The notes under the pieces were generated by a model. It did not search any database and had not been told where the DNA came from. It saw only the letters and a list, made by a program, of their open reading frames with translations. A stretch of 64,000 nucleotides of DNA from Rhizobium skierniewicense. Its GTDB lineage: Bacteria > Pseudomonadota > Alphaproteobacteria > Rhizobiales > Rhizobiaceae. The translations under genes were made by a program, and so were the position numbers. Location: the NCBI RefSeq assembly GCF_014196515.1, contig NZ_JACIDV010000003.1, forward strand, positions 372,001 through 436,000. The letters run 5' to 3'. Shown piece by piece: positions 18,359 through 27,743 of this stretch; the stretch's first letter is position 1; each line of letters begins with the position of its first letter.

Positions 18359-20179
18359 ATGTCACAAGACTTCGACACATCCCGTATGCGCTGGATCGCT
18401 TTCATAGCGATGTGGATCATCATTGCCATCGGCGCCTTTACAGCCGCCGATAAGGTCGGTCGCATCAAGGCAATGAAAACGCTTGCGGCCACCGCAACCA
18501 CCGATGCCGAACTGAAATCCGCGCTTCTTAACGTGGCGCTGGAACGCCCGCGCGTCCTTCCGCTCGTCTTGTCGCGTGACAAGGATCTCATGGAAGCTCT
18601 GGAAGCAGGCGGACCGTCCATCGAGCGGTTGGATCGCAAGCTCGAAGGTCTGATCGAAGGCACGCAGGCCTCGGTCATCTACGTGGTCGACAAGGATGGT
18701 GTGACGGTCGCGTCGAGCAATTGGCAAAGCCAGGAAAGTTTCGTCGGGTCCAACTACGCGTTTCGCGAATATTTCCAGGGTGCCATGCGCAGTGGCGCGT
18801 CCGAGCATTATGCGCTGGGCAATGTCAGCCGAAAGCCCGGACTTTACATCTCCAGACGGGTGGACACGGCACAAGGACAGGCACTGGGGGTCGTGATCGC
18901 AAAGGTCGAATTCAACCGCCTGGAAGCAGACTGGAGCATCGGCGGCAGACCCGTCTTTACGGTCGATGCAAATGGCGTTGTCTTGATGACCAGCATTCCA
19001 GAATGGCGGTTCACAACCGTAGCGCCGATCGAGCAAGCGCGGAGGCAATCGATTGCAGACAGTTTGCAGTTCGGTGACGAGAAGCTGTCTCCGTTGCCGA
19101 TGCGTGTCGTTCATAATCTCGGTGACCATGTCGTGATCGTCGATGTCGATACCCCTGCCAAACTCAAGGGTGAATATCTGAGGCTGGAGCTTCCGATAGC
19201 AACGACCGCGTGGTCGCTTCACTATTTGCAGCCGATCGCCGCAACCACGAATGCTGCCATTCGCGAGATGCGAACGATTGCTGCGGCAAGCCTTATGCCG
19301 CTGATTGCTTTTTCCGCCATCTGGATGTGGCGCAGACAAAAGGCGGCACGTGAGCGTGCTGCCGCCGAACATGATCGCACGGAGCTTGAACGCCGTGTTC
19401 AGGAACGGACCATAGATCTGACCATGGCGCGGGACCGGCTTCAGGCGGAAATCATCCGGCATGAGCAGACGACCGAAGAACTGCAAAGCGTGCAGCACGA
19501 ATTGGTCAAAGCCAACCGCCTGTCTATTCTCGGGCAGGTGGCCGCAGGCGTTGCGCATGAGATCAACCAGCCGGTTGCGACCATCAGGGCTTTTGCGGAC
19601 AATGCGCGCGTGTTTCTCAGACGCGATCGCAAGCAGGATGCCGACGAAAACCTTGAAAGCATTGCATCTTTGACGGAGCGGATCGGCGTTATCACCAGTG
19701 ATCTGAAAATACTGGCGCGAAAAGGGCGGACTGCCGCCGAGCCGGTCAGCATTCGTCTCGTGATAGAGGGTGCCGTGATGCTGCTGCGCAGCCGCTTTGC
19801 CGGACGCATGGATGCGCTGGATATCGAACCGCCCGCTGAAGATATGATGGTATCGGGAAGCCGAATCCGGCTGGAGCAGATCCTCATCAACCTTCTGCAA
19901 AATGCCTTGGAGGCGGTTGAAGACAGGCGTGATGGCCAAGTCGTGGTCCGCGTCGAGGAGGCGGACAATGAGGTCGTGGTGTCGATTGCCGATAACGGCC
20001 CCGGCATCGCGCACGACATCCAACAGCAATTGTTTTCGCCATTCAATACGTCGAAGGAGGGTGGGCTTGGACTTGGTCTGGTCATCTCCCGGGACATCGC
20101 CTCCGATTATGGCGGGCGGATCGAGGTCGAGACGGGTGAAGATGGCACCCGGTTTTCTGTTTATCTGAAGCGAGTGTAA
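18359..20179 (+). CDS. dctB: C4-dicarboxylate sensor histidine kinase DctB
   Basis: A 606-residue membrane sensor. It has a transmembrane helix near residues 10-30, a periplasmic double-PAS-like ligand region of about 270 residues ([38 protein letters not shown] carries the dicarboxylate-site pattern) and a second helix near 305-322. A coiled-coil linker follows, with phospho-acceptor H400 in [21 protein letters not shown] and a HATPase domain ([29 protein letters not shown]). It phosphorylates DctD, encoded 4 bp downstream. Divergent from dctA. Confidence 0.94.
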   Translation: MSQDFDTSRMRWIAFIAMWIIIAIGAFTAADKVGRIKAMKTLAATATTDAELKSALLNVALERPRVLPLVLSRDKDLMEALEAGGPSIERLDRKLEGLIEGTQASVIYVVDKDGVTVASSNWQSQESFVGSNYAFREYFQGAMRSGASEHYALGNVSRKPGLYISRRVDTAQGQALGVVIAKVEFNRLEADWSIGGRPVFTVDANGVVLMTSIPEWRFTTVAPIEQARRQSIADSLQFGDEKLSPLPMRVVHNLGDHVVIVDVDTPAKLKGEYLRLELPIATTAWSLHYLQPIAATTNAAIREMRTIAAASLMPLIAFSAIWMWRRQKAARERAAAEHDRTELERRVQERTIDLTMARDRLQAEIIRHEQTTEELQSVQHELVKANRLSILGQVAAGVAHEINQPVATIRAFADNARVFLRRDRKQDADENLESIASLTERIGVITSDLKILARKGRTAAEPVSIRLVIEGAVMLLRSRFAGRMDALDIEPPAEDMMVSGSRIRLEQILINLLQNALEAVEDRRDGQVVVRVEEADNEVVVSIADNGPGIAHDIQQQLFSPFNTSKEGGLGLGLVISRDIASDYGGRIEVETGEDGTRFSVYLKRV

Positions 20180-20183
20180 CAAG

Positions 20184-21539
20184 ATGACCGACGGAACGAT
20201 CTTTCTCGTGGATGACGACTCCCAGCTTCGCAAGGCCATGCGGCAGACACTCGAGCTTGACGGCATGACCGTGATGCCGTTCTCTCGGGCCGAGCAGGCA
20301 TTGGACGCTCTTTCCGATGCGTCTGACGGGGTTGTCATCACCGATGTGCGAATGCCCGGAATGGATGGTCTGCAACTGTTCGAGCGTGTACGGCAGATCG
20401 ACCCTGATTTGCCTGTCATTCTGATGACCGGTCACGGTGATGTTCCCATGGCGGTGGCAGCGCTGCAAAGTGGGGCCTATGATTTCATATCCAAGCCGTT
20501 TCCGGCAGAGCGAATGGTCGAGAGTGCGCGCCGCGCGCTTGAGAAACGTCGGCTTGTCATGGACAACCGAGCCTTGCGCCGCAATGCCGCCGAGGTACAG
20601 GATGATCTTCCGCTCATCGGCCAGACGCCCGCCATGGAGCGCCTGCGCAATACGCTGCGCCACATTGCCGATACGGATGTCGATGTTCTCGTGGCTGGCG
20701 AAACGGGAAGCGGGAAGGAAGTGGTCGCAACCGCCCTGCACCGGTGGAGCAAACGGCGGGTCAACGGCAATTTTGTCGCGCTGAACTGCGGCGCGCTGCC
20801 CGAAACAGTGATCGAAAGCGAATTGTTCGGTCATGAGGCCGGAGCCTTCACCGGTGCTCAGAAAAAGCGGATCGGTCGCATCGAGCACTCCAGCGGCGGC
20901 ACGCTGTTTCTTGACGAAATCGAGAGCATGCCACCCGCTGTTCAGGTCAGAATGTTGCGCGTCTTGGAAATGCGTCAGGTCTCACCGGTCGGCTCCAACG
21001 AAGAGAGGTCGGTCGATCTTCGCGTCGTTGCGGCTGCCAAGGTCGATCTTGGCGATCCCGCGCAACGCGGCGACTTTCGCGATGACCTCTATTATCGCCT
21101 GAATGTCGTTACGCTCTCCATACCACCCCTTCGCGAACGCCGGGCCGACATTCCGCTGCTGTTTTCGCATTTTCTGAGAAAAGCATCCAGCCGTTTTGGC
21201 ATGCCGATACCATCGATGACGTCATTCGTTTCCAGGCATCTGAATGATCACGACTGGCCGGGAAACGTCCGGGAACTTGGACATTTTGCAGAGCGGGTCG
21301 TGTTGGGCCTGGAGGGCGTCGCATCTCACAGACTTCTGGATTCCGACGAGAACCTTGTGGTCGGAACGCTCGCAGAAAAGATGGACAGGCACGAGGCGCG
21401 GATCATTCGGGAGACGCTGGAGAAATGCGATGGTGATGTCACCACCACGATTGGTGCGTTGGGCATCGCGCGCAAAACCTTTTACGACAAGCTGCAACGC
21501 CACAACATCAACCGTGCGGACTTCACCCGAAAGGGATGA
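20184..21539 (+). CDS. dctD: Sigma-54 activator DctD
   Basis: A 451-residue NtrC-type response regulator activating dctA. Receiver domain with phospho-acceptor D54 ([13 protein letters not shown]). AAA+ domain with Walker A GETGSGKE near 175, the sigma-54 contact loop GAFTGA in [13 protein letters not shown], and Walker [11 protein letters not shown]. The C-terminal Fis-type HTH reads [23 protein letters not shown]. It follows dctB after 4 bp in one operon. All activator motifs are intact. Confidence 0.95.
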   Translation: MTDGTIFLVDDDSQLRKAMRQTLELDGMTVMPFSRAEQALDALSDASDGVVITDVRMPGMDGLQLFERVRQIDPDLPVILMTGHGDVPMAVAALQSGAYDFISKPFPAERMVESARRALEKRRLVMDNRALRRNAAEVQDDLPLIGQTPAMERLRNTLRHIADTDVDVLVAGETGSGKEVVATALHRWSKRRVNGNFVALNCGALPETVIESELFGHEAGAFTGAQKKRIGRIEHSSGGTLFLDEIESMPPAVQVRMLRVLEMRQVSPVGSNEERSVDLRVVAAAKVDLGDPAQRGDFRDDLYYRLNVVTLSIPPLRERRADIPLLFSHFLRKASSRFGMPIPSMTSFVSRHLNDHDWPGNVRELGHFAERVVLGLEGVASHRLLDSDENLVVGTLAEKMDRHEARIIRETLEKCDGDVTTTIGALGIARKTFYDKLQRHNINRADFTRKG

Positions 21540-21571
21540 TGCCGCACGGCCTGATTTTCAGGATTTACCGA

Positions 21572-22063
21572 TTAACCGGCCACGCAGAAGTGGTTCTGGC
21601 CGTCGTAACCCAGATACGTTCCCGTGCGTGAATTGAAGCTGCCATAACGCTGCGAGCAGTAGTTAAACCAAGCCCGCGTCCACGGCTCCGCAGTGCGATA
21701 GACGGGGCGTGGCTGGTAAGCGGGGCGTGTGTCGTAAACCGGCTGCGCGCGGTAGACCGGGCGTGGGGCAGGGCGATAATAATCGTCGTCCGGCTGGCTA
21801 TAGACATAGCTGGGCTGATACGCGGGATAACGGCGTACAGGCGGGTCGACATAGACGGGTTCATCGGAATACCGAGGCTGGGCCAGCGCTGACCCGACCG
21901 CCACGCCAGCCGCGAGACCCAGCACGCCGCCGACAAGGGCTGCGTCACGGTTGCGGTGACGCCAATCATCGGCATGCGCCGCATTCAATGGGACCATGGC
22001 AGTTGCAGAAACGGCAAAAGCCAGAAGCGTTTTAGCTGCGAAAGAGGCCATTTTCTTATCCAT
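21572..22063 (-). CDS. BA14K-family exported protein with Pro/Tyr-rich linker
   Basis: A 163-residue protein. It has a signal peptide (SFAAKTLLAFAVSATAMVPLNAAHA) and a short Gly/Ala hydrophobic stretch (ALVGGVLGLAAGVAVGSALA). A ~60-residue linker rich in Pro, Tyr and Arg follows (PVYRAQPVYDTRPAYQPRPVYR repeats). The C-terminal BA14K domain (AWFNYCSQRYGSFNSRTGTYLGYDG...HFC) has its two cysteines. BA14K is the Brucella immunoreactive, lectin-like family, and an envelope role is inferred. It converges on dctD. Confidence 0.85.
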   Translation of the reverse strand: MDKKMASFAAKTLLAFAVSATAMVPLNAAHADDWRHRNRDAALVGGVLGLAAGVAVGSALAQPRYSDEPVYVDPPVRRYPAYQPSYVYSQPDDDYYRPAPRPVYRAQPVYDTRPAYQPRPVYRTAEPWTRAWFNYCSQRYGSFNSRTGTYLGYDGQNHFCVAG

Positions 22064-22186
22064 CCAGGTGGCATGTCTGCCAGTTGTTACGCAATGGTTA
22101 AGATTTATCGTCCGCAGGCTGAACCCGCGCTGAATGAATTGTGGCGGCTCAGTGGCGCTGCATCACCGCCGATCCAGTCTTGTTTG

Positions 22187-23443
22187 TCATGCAGCGTAAC
22201 GGCTGATGGCGAGGTCTGCGGTCTCGATCTCCGGCTTGTTGCCGCTGACGATATCTGACAGCACCCGTGCCGAGCCGCACGCCATGGTCCAGCCCAGCGT
22301 GCCATGACCCGTATTGAGGTAAAGGTTTTGATAGCGGGTGGCGCCTATGACGGGCGTACCATCCGGTGTCATAGGGCGCAGCCCGGTCCAGAATTTTGCC
22401 TGTGACTGATCACCAGCTCCGCCGAATAGATCCTCTATCGAATGGGTCAACGTTGCCTGTCGCTTGGCTGGGAGGCTCTTACTGAAGCCTGCAATCTCGG
22501 CCATGCCACCGACACGAATGCGGTCACCCAGACGGGTCATCGCGATTTTATGTGTCTCGTCCATAACGGTCGAAACGGGCGCGCGCGCCGCATCAATGAT
22601 CGGCACCGTAATCGAGTAGCCTTTTATGGGGTAGACAGGAAGGTCTATCCCCAGATGCTCGACGAACTTCGGGGTGTAGCTGCCCAGAGCGCCAACGAAG
22701 ACATCAGCCTCCATGGTGCCTTTCGTCGTCACGATCGCCTTCAGGCGGTTGCCTTCCGTGATCGGGCGCGTGATGCCGGTATCGTAAAGGAACTTTACAC
22801 CCGCCTGCTCGGCAAGCTTTGCCAGCTCTGTGGTGAACATGAAACAATCCCCGGTCTCGTCGCCGGGCAATCGAAGACCACCCACGATCTTGTCCTTGGA
22901 GGATGACAGGCCAGGCTCCACCGACGCGCAACCCTCGCGGTCCAGAATTTCATAAGCCACGCCGCCTGCTTTCAGAACCGCGACATCCTTGCCTATGCCA
23001 TCGAACTGCTTTTGCGTGCGAAATACCTCCAACGTGCCCTGGGTCCGCTGGTCATACTGAATGCCCGTTTCTTCGCGCAGAGCCATCAGGCAATCGCGGC
23101 TGTATTCAGCAATGCGCACCATGCGGCTTTTGTTGATCGCGTATCGCTGTGCAGTGCAGTTGCGCAACATCTGGCTGATCCACCGTAACGCGGCCGGATC
23201 GAGCGTAGGCTGGATTATGAGCGGGGAGTGCTGCATGAACAGCCATTTCAAGGCTTTCACCGGAATGCCGGGGGCTGCCCATGGGGATGAGTAGCCCGGC
23301 GAAACTTCACCTGCATTGGCAAAGCTGGTTTCAAGTGCCGCCGCAGGCTGGCGATCGATGACGGTCACCGAATGACCGGCCTTTGCCAGGTACCATGCCG
23401 ATGTAACGCCGACGACGCCGGCTCCGAGAATGATGATGTTCAT
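22187..23443 (-). CDS. dadA: D-amino acid dehydrogenase, small subunit type
   Basis: A 418-residue FAD enzyme that oxidises D-alanine and other D-amino acids to 2-oxo acids, passing electrons to the respiratory chain. N-terminal dinucleotide fold [31 protein letters not shown]. Family signatures are [22 protein letters not shown] near 40-62 and a C-terminal [32 protein letters not shown]. It lies 7 bp downstream of the alanine racemase gene in the same operon: racemase makes D-alanine, DadA burns it, giving L-alanine catabolism. Confidence 0.94.
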   Translation of the reverse strand: MNIIILGAGVVGVTSAWYLAKAGHSVTVIDRQPAAALETSFANAGEVSPGYSSPWAAPGIPVKALKWLFMQHSPLIIQPTLDPAALRWISQMLRNCTAQRYAINKSRMVRIAEYSRDCLMALREETGIQYDQRTQGTLEVFRTQKQFDGIGKDVAVLKAGGVAYEILDREGCASVEPGLSSSKDKIVGGLRLPGDETGDCFMFTTELAKLAEQAGVKFLYDTGITRPITEGNRLKAIVTTKGTMEADVFVGALGSYTPKFVEHLGIDLPVYPIKGYSITVPIIDAARAPVSTVMDETHKIAMTRLGDRIRVGGMAEIAGFSKSLPAKRQATLTHSIEDLFGGAGDQSQAKFWTGLRPMTPDGTPVIGATRYQNLYLNTGHGTLGWTMACGSARVLSDIVSGNKPEIETADLAISRYAA

Positions 23444-23450
23444 GATGCTC

Positions 23451-24605
23451 TCACTCGCCTCTATCAGTTGCGCCAGCCTGTTCTGGCTGGATATAAGTGC
23501 GGCTGTAACGCTGGCCGAGACCCGTCAGAATTTCATAAGCAATTGTATCCGCATCCCGGGCAATCTCTTCAAGCGATTGGTCGGGCCCGATGATCTGAAC
23601 GAGACTACCGTGCGTCAAGGTTCCCTCCGGCAATGCCGAGATGTCGATGCTGATGCTATCCATCGACACACGTCCGGCAATGGGAAGGCGCACGCCGTTG
23701 AAATAGGCCGCGCCCCGGTTGCTCAGCGCGCGGGGAAGCCCATCTGCATAGCCTGCTGCGATGGTGGCCAATCGGGTTTCGGTCGATGTGCGCAGGGTGC
23801 CGCCATACCCGACCAGCGTGTCGGCTGGGACGGTACGTGTCTGCACAACCGCGACATCCAGGCGCACCACGGGTTTCATCGGGTTTGGACGAGCCGAAGA
23901 CGGAGCGCCACCATAAAGAGCAATGCCGGGGCGCATGACGGCGTTGTGATAATCTGCACCGAGAAAGATGCCGCCGGAATTTGCAAAGCAAACCGGTGCA
24001 TCCGGAAACAACAGCGATGCTTCACGCATCACCATGAGCTGCGATCCGTTGGCTGCATGGTCGGGCTCGTCCGCACAGGCGAGGTGGCTCATCACGAATA
24101 CAATTCTGATGCCATCCAGCAGTTCAGGCGATGTCTGGAGCGCTTCGATTTCAGACGGTGCCATGCCCAGTCGCGACATGCCGGTGTCGATCTGAAGGGC
24201 GGCTCGCAGCGTTTTTCCCAGAGTTTTTGCATAGGCCGACCATTGCGCCAGCTGTTCCAGCGAGTTGATGACGGGCGTCAGTGACATGGCGGCGCAGGAC
24301 GCTTCATTGCCGGGCTGGAGCCCGTTCAAAACGAAGATGTCAGCATCGCCCCTGATGCGATGGCGCAGTGCGATGCCTTCATCGATATGGGCAACGAAGA
24401 AGTGGCGGCAACCCGCATCGTAAAGCACGGGCGCGACGACCTCGGCACCAAGACCATAGGCGTTCGCTTTTACCACGGCGCCAGTGACGGCGTTAGGGGC
24501 CATTGCCCTCAGCTTCAGATAGTTGTCGCGCAGGGCACCAAGGTCTATGGTCAGATAACCGCTGGCACCGCCACTCGCCTTTTGGCGACTGATTGTCATG
24601 TCCAT
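23451..24605 (-). CDS. dadX: Catabolic alanine racemase
   Basis: A 384-residue PLP enzyme interconverting L- and D-alanine. PLP Lys in [24 protein letters not shown], and the second catalytic base Tyr in [28 protein letters not shown]. The start lies in ATGATGGACATG after AAGGGAACG, so 24605 or 24608; the frame to 24698 is not credible. Pairing with dadA and an adjacent divergent Lrp regulator marks it as the catabolic enzyme (DadX) rather than the biosynthetic Alr. A second alr elsewhere is likely but not seen here. Confidence 0.92.
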   Translation of the reverse strand: MDMTISRQKASGGASGYLTIDLGALRDNYLKLRAMAPNAVTGAVVKANAYGLGAEVVAPVLYDAGCRHFFVAHIDEGIALRHRIRGDADIFVLNGLQPGNEASCAAMSLTPVINSLEQLAQWSAYAKTLGKTLRAALQIDTGMSRLGMAPSEIEALQTSPELLDGIRIVFVMSHLACADEPDHAANGSQLMVMREASLLFPDAPVCFANSGGIFLGADYHNAVMRPGIALYGGAPSSARPNPMKPVVRLDVAVVQTRTVPADTLVGYGGTLRTSTETRLATIAAGYADGLPRALSNRGAAYFNGVRLPIAGRVSMDSISIDISALPEGTLTHGSLVQIIGPDQSLEEIARDADTIAYEILTGLGQRYSRTYIQPEQAGATDRGE

Positions 24606-24730
24606 CATCGTTCCCTTGTTATTTTCTAACAGACTATTGCAACGATCATCGAATTTTCGCAGTTTGATATGTCGATCATTCGAAGAATATCGATTCAACG
24701 CAATATTCGGTGGTAAAACGGAATGATTTT

Positions 24731-25192
24731 ATGTCGTCTTTAGACTCTACCGATCGTCATATCATCCGCGTCCTCAGACTGAACGCCCGCATCAGCAATG
24801 CCAAGCTGGCGGCAGAGGTCGGTTTGTCGCCGTCTGCCTGCCTGCGTCGGGTCGACATTCTCGAGCGCGAGGGTGTTATTCGCGGCTATACGGCCTTGAC
24901 GGGAAATGCAGCGGGAGGTGAGGTCATCTCTGTCATCATCCAGATCACGCTGGATCGGCAGACAGAGGATTTTCTCAATCGTTTCGAAAGCGCCGTGCGT
25001 AGGTATCCCGAAATCCGCGAGTGCTATCTGATGACCGGCGGGTCCGACTATTTCCTACGAGTAGAGGTGGAAAGTGCCGGTGATTTCGAGCGGGTTCATA
25101 AGGTTATTCTGTCGAAGCTACCAGGGGTTTCGCGCATTCATTCCAGTTTCGCCATCCGTAACGCATTGGCCAGCCCCAAGCCAAGAGGCTGA
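24731..25192 (+). CDS. Lrp/AsnC regulator, probable activator of dadXA
   Basis: A 153-residue Lrp-family protein. The N-terminal HTH (DSTDRHIIRVLRLNARISNAKLAAEVGLSPSACLRRVDILEREGVI) is followed by a RAM ligand/oligomerisation domain (VISVIIQITL...ECYLMTGGSDYFLRVEV). The ATG at 24731 is preferred over 24710 because homology starts at MSSLDSTD and a GGAATGATTTT site precedes it. It is divergent from dadX with 125 bp between, the common arrangement for a dad regulator responding to alanine. It converges on thiD with a 3-bp gap. Confidence 0.88.
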   Translation: MSSLDSTDRHIIRVLRLNARISNAKLAAEVGLSPSACLRRVDILEREGVIRGYTALTGNAAGGEVISVIIQITLDRQTEDFLNRFESAVRRYPEIRECYLMTGGSDYFLRVEVESAGDFERVHKVILSKLPGVSRIHSSFAIRNALASPKPRG

Positions 25193-25195
25193 CGA

Positions 25196-25996
25196 TCAGG
25201 CACTCCACCAGCGGTAAAAGTGGTGCACAGGCCCGTGACCGTGGCCAATATGCAGGTTTCGACCCGCAGCCAGCGCGCCTTGCAGATAATCCTTTGCCAG
25301 TCCAATCGCGTCTGCCAGGGGGTATCCAAGAGCCAGATTTGCAGTGATGGCCGATGCGAGCGTGCAGCCGGTGCCGTGGTCGTTGGTCGTGTCGATACGG
25401 GGCATGGAAAATTCCAGCACGTCGTCACCATCCAGTAGAAGATCGACGCTTTCAGAACCCGTGCCATGCCCACCCTTGATCAAAACGGCGCCAACACCTG
25501 TCTTCAGGATTGCTTCCGCCTGACGGATCACATCCTGCTTGTTCGTTGCCACCGGTTGATCGCTCAGAAGCGCTGCTTCCGGCAAATTCGGGGTGGCCAG
25601 GAGTGCCAAAGGCAGCAGCCTGTTGCGCAGGCTTTCAACGGCATCTTCCTGCAGGAGACGATCGCCGGATGTCGCCACCATAACCGGGTCCAAAATGACC
25701 CGTTTGCCAGCATGACGCAAACCCGCAGCAATCGTCTCGATGGTCTCGATGCGCGAAACCATCCCGATCTTCACAGCCCCGATATCGAGGTCTGAGAAAA
25801 CGGCGTCCATTTGTGCGGCGATCATGTTTGCTGAGATATCCTCAACTGCTGTCACGCCTCTCGTGTTCTGTGCCGTAATTGCCGTTATCACAGTGGCGCC
25901 AAAAACGCCGAGCGCCGAAAATGTCTTGAGATCGGCCTGGATCCCGGCCCCCCCGCTGCTGTCGGACCCGGCGATGGTCAGGGCAATGGCGGTCAT
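25196..25996 (-). CDS. thiD: Hydroxymethylpyrimidine/phosphomethylpyrimidine kinase
   Basis: A 266-residue ribokinase-like enzyme that phosphorylates HMP to HMP-PP for thiamine synthesis. It begins with the diagnostic [39 protein letters not shown]. Substrate/metal segment [12 protein letters not shown] is near 100, and the anion-hole/catalytic motif [16 protein letters not shown] is near 215. Its ATG overlaps the thiE stop (ATGA). Last gene of the riboswitch-controlled thiM-thiE-thiD salvage operon. Confidence 0.95.
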   Translation of the reverse strand: MTAIALTIAGSDSSGGAGIQADLKTFSALGVFGATVITAITAQNTRGVTAVEDISANMIAAQMDAVFSDLDIGAVKIGMVSRIETIETIAAGLRHAGKRVILDPVMVATSGDRLLQEDAVESLRNRLLPLALLATPNLPEAALLSDQPVATNKQDVIRQAEAILKTGVGAVLIKGGHGTGSESVDLLLDGDDVLEFSMPRIDTTNDHGTGCTLASAITANLALGYPLADAIGLAKDYLQGALAAGRNLHIGHGHGPVHHFYRWWSA

Positions 25997-26649
25997 CGGG
26001 ATGCCTCCAGCGCGGCATCCACCCGGTGGCGGAAATCAACCGTTGCTGCCGCAATATCCACGGCGCGGAAAAGTGCAGAAATAACGGCAACACCATCGGC
26101 GCCAGCCTGAATAACGGGTTCGACCCGCTCCAGCGTGATGCCAGCGATAGCCCCGACCTGCAGATCGGGCCGATGGTTGCGAAGATAGGTGCGGAGGTCG
26201 CGCAACCCCTCCAAGCCAACCGGCGTATCTGGGTTGACCTTGGAGACCGTTTCGAAGACGCCGCCAATGCAAGCATAGTCCGCAGGCGCTCGGGCAACAC
26301 GCTCTGCGTCGCTCATGTTCTTGACGGTCAGGCCGATAATCGCGTCCTGTCCCAGCAAGCGTCGGGCTGTCTGCGCATCCATATCGTCGGCGCCCAGATG
26401 CACGCCATCTGCGCCGGATGCCAATGCCACATCAACACGGTCGTTGATGACAAGAGGAACGCCTGTCCCTTTCAAGGCTTCGACCATGAGGCTGGCCTGT
26501 TCAATCATCTCGCGGGTCGATGCTTGCTTGTCACGATATTGGATAATCGTTGCGCCGTGCCGTGCCGCAACGGCTGCAAGTTCCGGCAAGGGTGCGATAT
26601 CGGCAAGCGATGCGTCCACCAAAGCGTTCAGCCTGTAATCAATCCTCAT
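25993..26649 (-). CDS. thiE: Thiamine-phosphate synthase
   Basis: A 218-residue TIM-barrel enzyme joining HMP-PP and thiazole phosphate to thiamine phosphate. Motifs: [11 protein letters not shown] near 32-42, [25 protein letters not shown] near 67-92, and the C-terminal phosphate-binding [30 protein letters not shown]. The ATG at 26649 lies inside the thiM stop region (11-bp overlap), indicating coupled translation; the longer frame to 26757 is buried in thiM. Confidence 0.94.
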   Translation of the reverse strand: MRIDYRLNALVDASLADIAPLPELAAVAARHGATIIQYRDKQASTREMIEQASLMVEALKGTGVPLVINDRVDVALASGADGVHLGADDMDAQTARRLLGQDAIIGLTVKNMSDAERVARAPADYACIGGVFETVSKVNPDTPVGLEGLRDLRTYLRNHRPDLQVGAIAGITLERVEPVIQAGADGVAVISALFRAVDIAAATVDFRHRVDAALEASR

Positions 26650-27376
26650 TGTGCTCAATCCTTGCAAGGGACAGAATGTCGTTGGTGTTGACCGTATCCA
26701 GCGCGTCCAGAAAGGCCGCTTCGAAGGTACCGGGACCGCGTGCGTGTCTGGCGGCAAGCTGCGCCGATACGCCTGTTACCGTGAGCGCCGCTGCGGCCGC
26801 CAACATTGCGTCAGGCTCGACGGCCATAAAAGCGGCGATCACCCCGCCGGAGAGGCAACCGGTGCCGGTCACCTTCGCCATCCATGGATGGCCGTTGACG
26901 ATATTGATCTTGCGGCCATCATCCTTCAGCTCATCTTCAGGGCCAGTCTGTATGCGCAGCGCTTTGCCGATGTCGCCGATAACAGCCATTTCGGCCGCGT
27001 TGCCGCGGACGATCGTCGGGTGAAGGGTGATCAGTTCCTGCGCAAACATCAACCGTGAGGGCGAGTAATCGCAGTGAACGGGGTCTACGATCCAAGGTTT
27101 ACCCTCGGCATTTGCGACCTCCACGGCAATGCGAATGACCTTGCGTCTCGCGGCATCCAACGTGCCGAGATTGACGGTCAGCGCGTCGACCTTGGAAACG
27201 AAGCTTTCGATTTCCTCTTCCGAAGAGGTCATGGAGGGGATGCCGCCGACAGCGGTGATGCCGTCAGCGGTGAACTTCTGAACGACGGTGTTCATCAGGC
27301 AATGCACCCGTGGTCGTCGCTGCCGTACACGCGACAGAAGCTCTGCAGCGCTGTTTGCCGTCGGGAAGCTCGCCAT
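26639..27376 (-). CDS. thiM: Hydroxyethylthiazole kinase
   Basis: A 245-residue kinase that recycles the thiazole alcohol to thiazole phosphate. Signatures: VHCLMNTVVQKFTADGITAVGGIPSMTSSEEE near 24-55 (Asn and Met of the substrate pocket), NLGTLD near 68, TIVRGNAAEMAVIG near 122, and the catalytic Cys motif VTGTGCLSGG near 187. First gene after the TPP riboswitch. With thiE and thiD it forms a salvage set; the thiC/thiG de novo genes are not in the window. Confidence 0.94.
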   Translation of the reverse strand: MASFPTANSAAELLSRVRQRRPRVHCLMNTVVQKFTADGITAVGGIPSMTSSEEEIESFVSKVDALTVNLGTLDAARRKVIRIAVEVANAEGKPWIVDPVHCDYSPSRLMFAQELITLHPTIVRGNAAEMAVIGDIGKALRIQTGPEDELKDDGRKINIVNGHPWMAKVTGTGCLSGGVIAAFMAVEPDAMLAAAAALTVTGVSAQLAARHARGPGTFEAAFLDALDTVNTNDILSLARIEHNED

Positions 27377-27449
27377 GGGTCTCTCGCTCCAGATGTATCA
27401 TCACGGAGATCACGCACGAAGGAAGAAGAGAAAAGCTTGACCATTGGCA

Positions 27450-27540
27450 GACTGTTCCGTTCCTACGCCGGCATGACCCGGATCAGGTAAATAAGAGTTT
27501 GACCAAGTCATCTCAGCGCTGAAAAGCGCACCCCTCGAAC
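27450..27540 (-). ncRNA. TPP riboswitch (THI element) of thiMED
   Basis: Read on the minus strand, the conserved pieces occur in order: GAGGGGTGC, then GCTGAGATGA, then ACCTGATCCGGGTCATGCC followed by GGCGTAGGAACGG. These are the P1/P3 and pyrophosphate-sensor elements of the class. It ends about 75 nt upstream of the thiM ATG, so it probably controls translation start or early termination when thiamine pyrophosphate is high. Confidence 0.93.
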
Positions 27541-27684
27541 TGGTTGATTTTTTAAGAAAACTTAAGAGTGATGTCAATCATCGCTACGCTGAACCGGTGG
27601 TTCCCGCCAGATTTTTGGAAACAGGCTCCATGCACATACGCGGAGTCCTTTCCAATTTTATATCGTGAAATACTGTTTTTCCTC

Positions 27685-27715
27685 TTGTAGCTCTAGTGGC
27701 TATAGGTCGTAAGGC
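27685..27715 (+). promoter_or_regulatory. MerR-type promoter of the metal ATPase gene
   Basis: TTGTAG and TAAGGC are separated by exactly 19 bp. Inside the spacer is the inverted repeat CTCTAG-TGG-CTATAG. The overlong spacer with an internal dyad, and a -10 resembling that of the mercury promoter, are hallmarks of promoters twisted open by MerR/ZntR/CadR regulators. It lies 28 bp upstream of the ATPase ATG. Confidence 0.78.
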
Positions 27716-27743
27716 TTTGCTCACAGATGAGAAGGACCACCTG

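Noticed and set aside
18362-20419. 685-codon minus-strand open frame
   Set aside because: Antisense to dctB and the start of dctD, both with full kinase and regulator motifs. The translation resembles no protein family.
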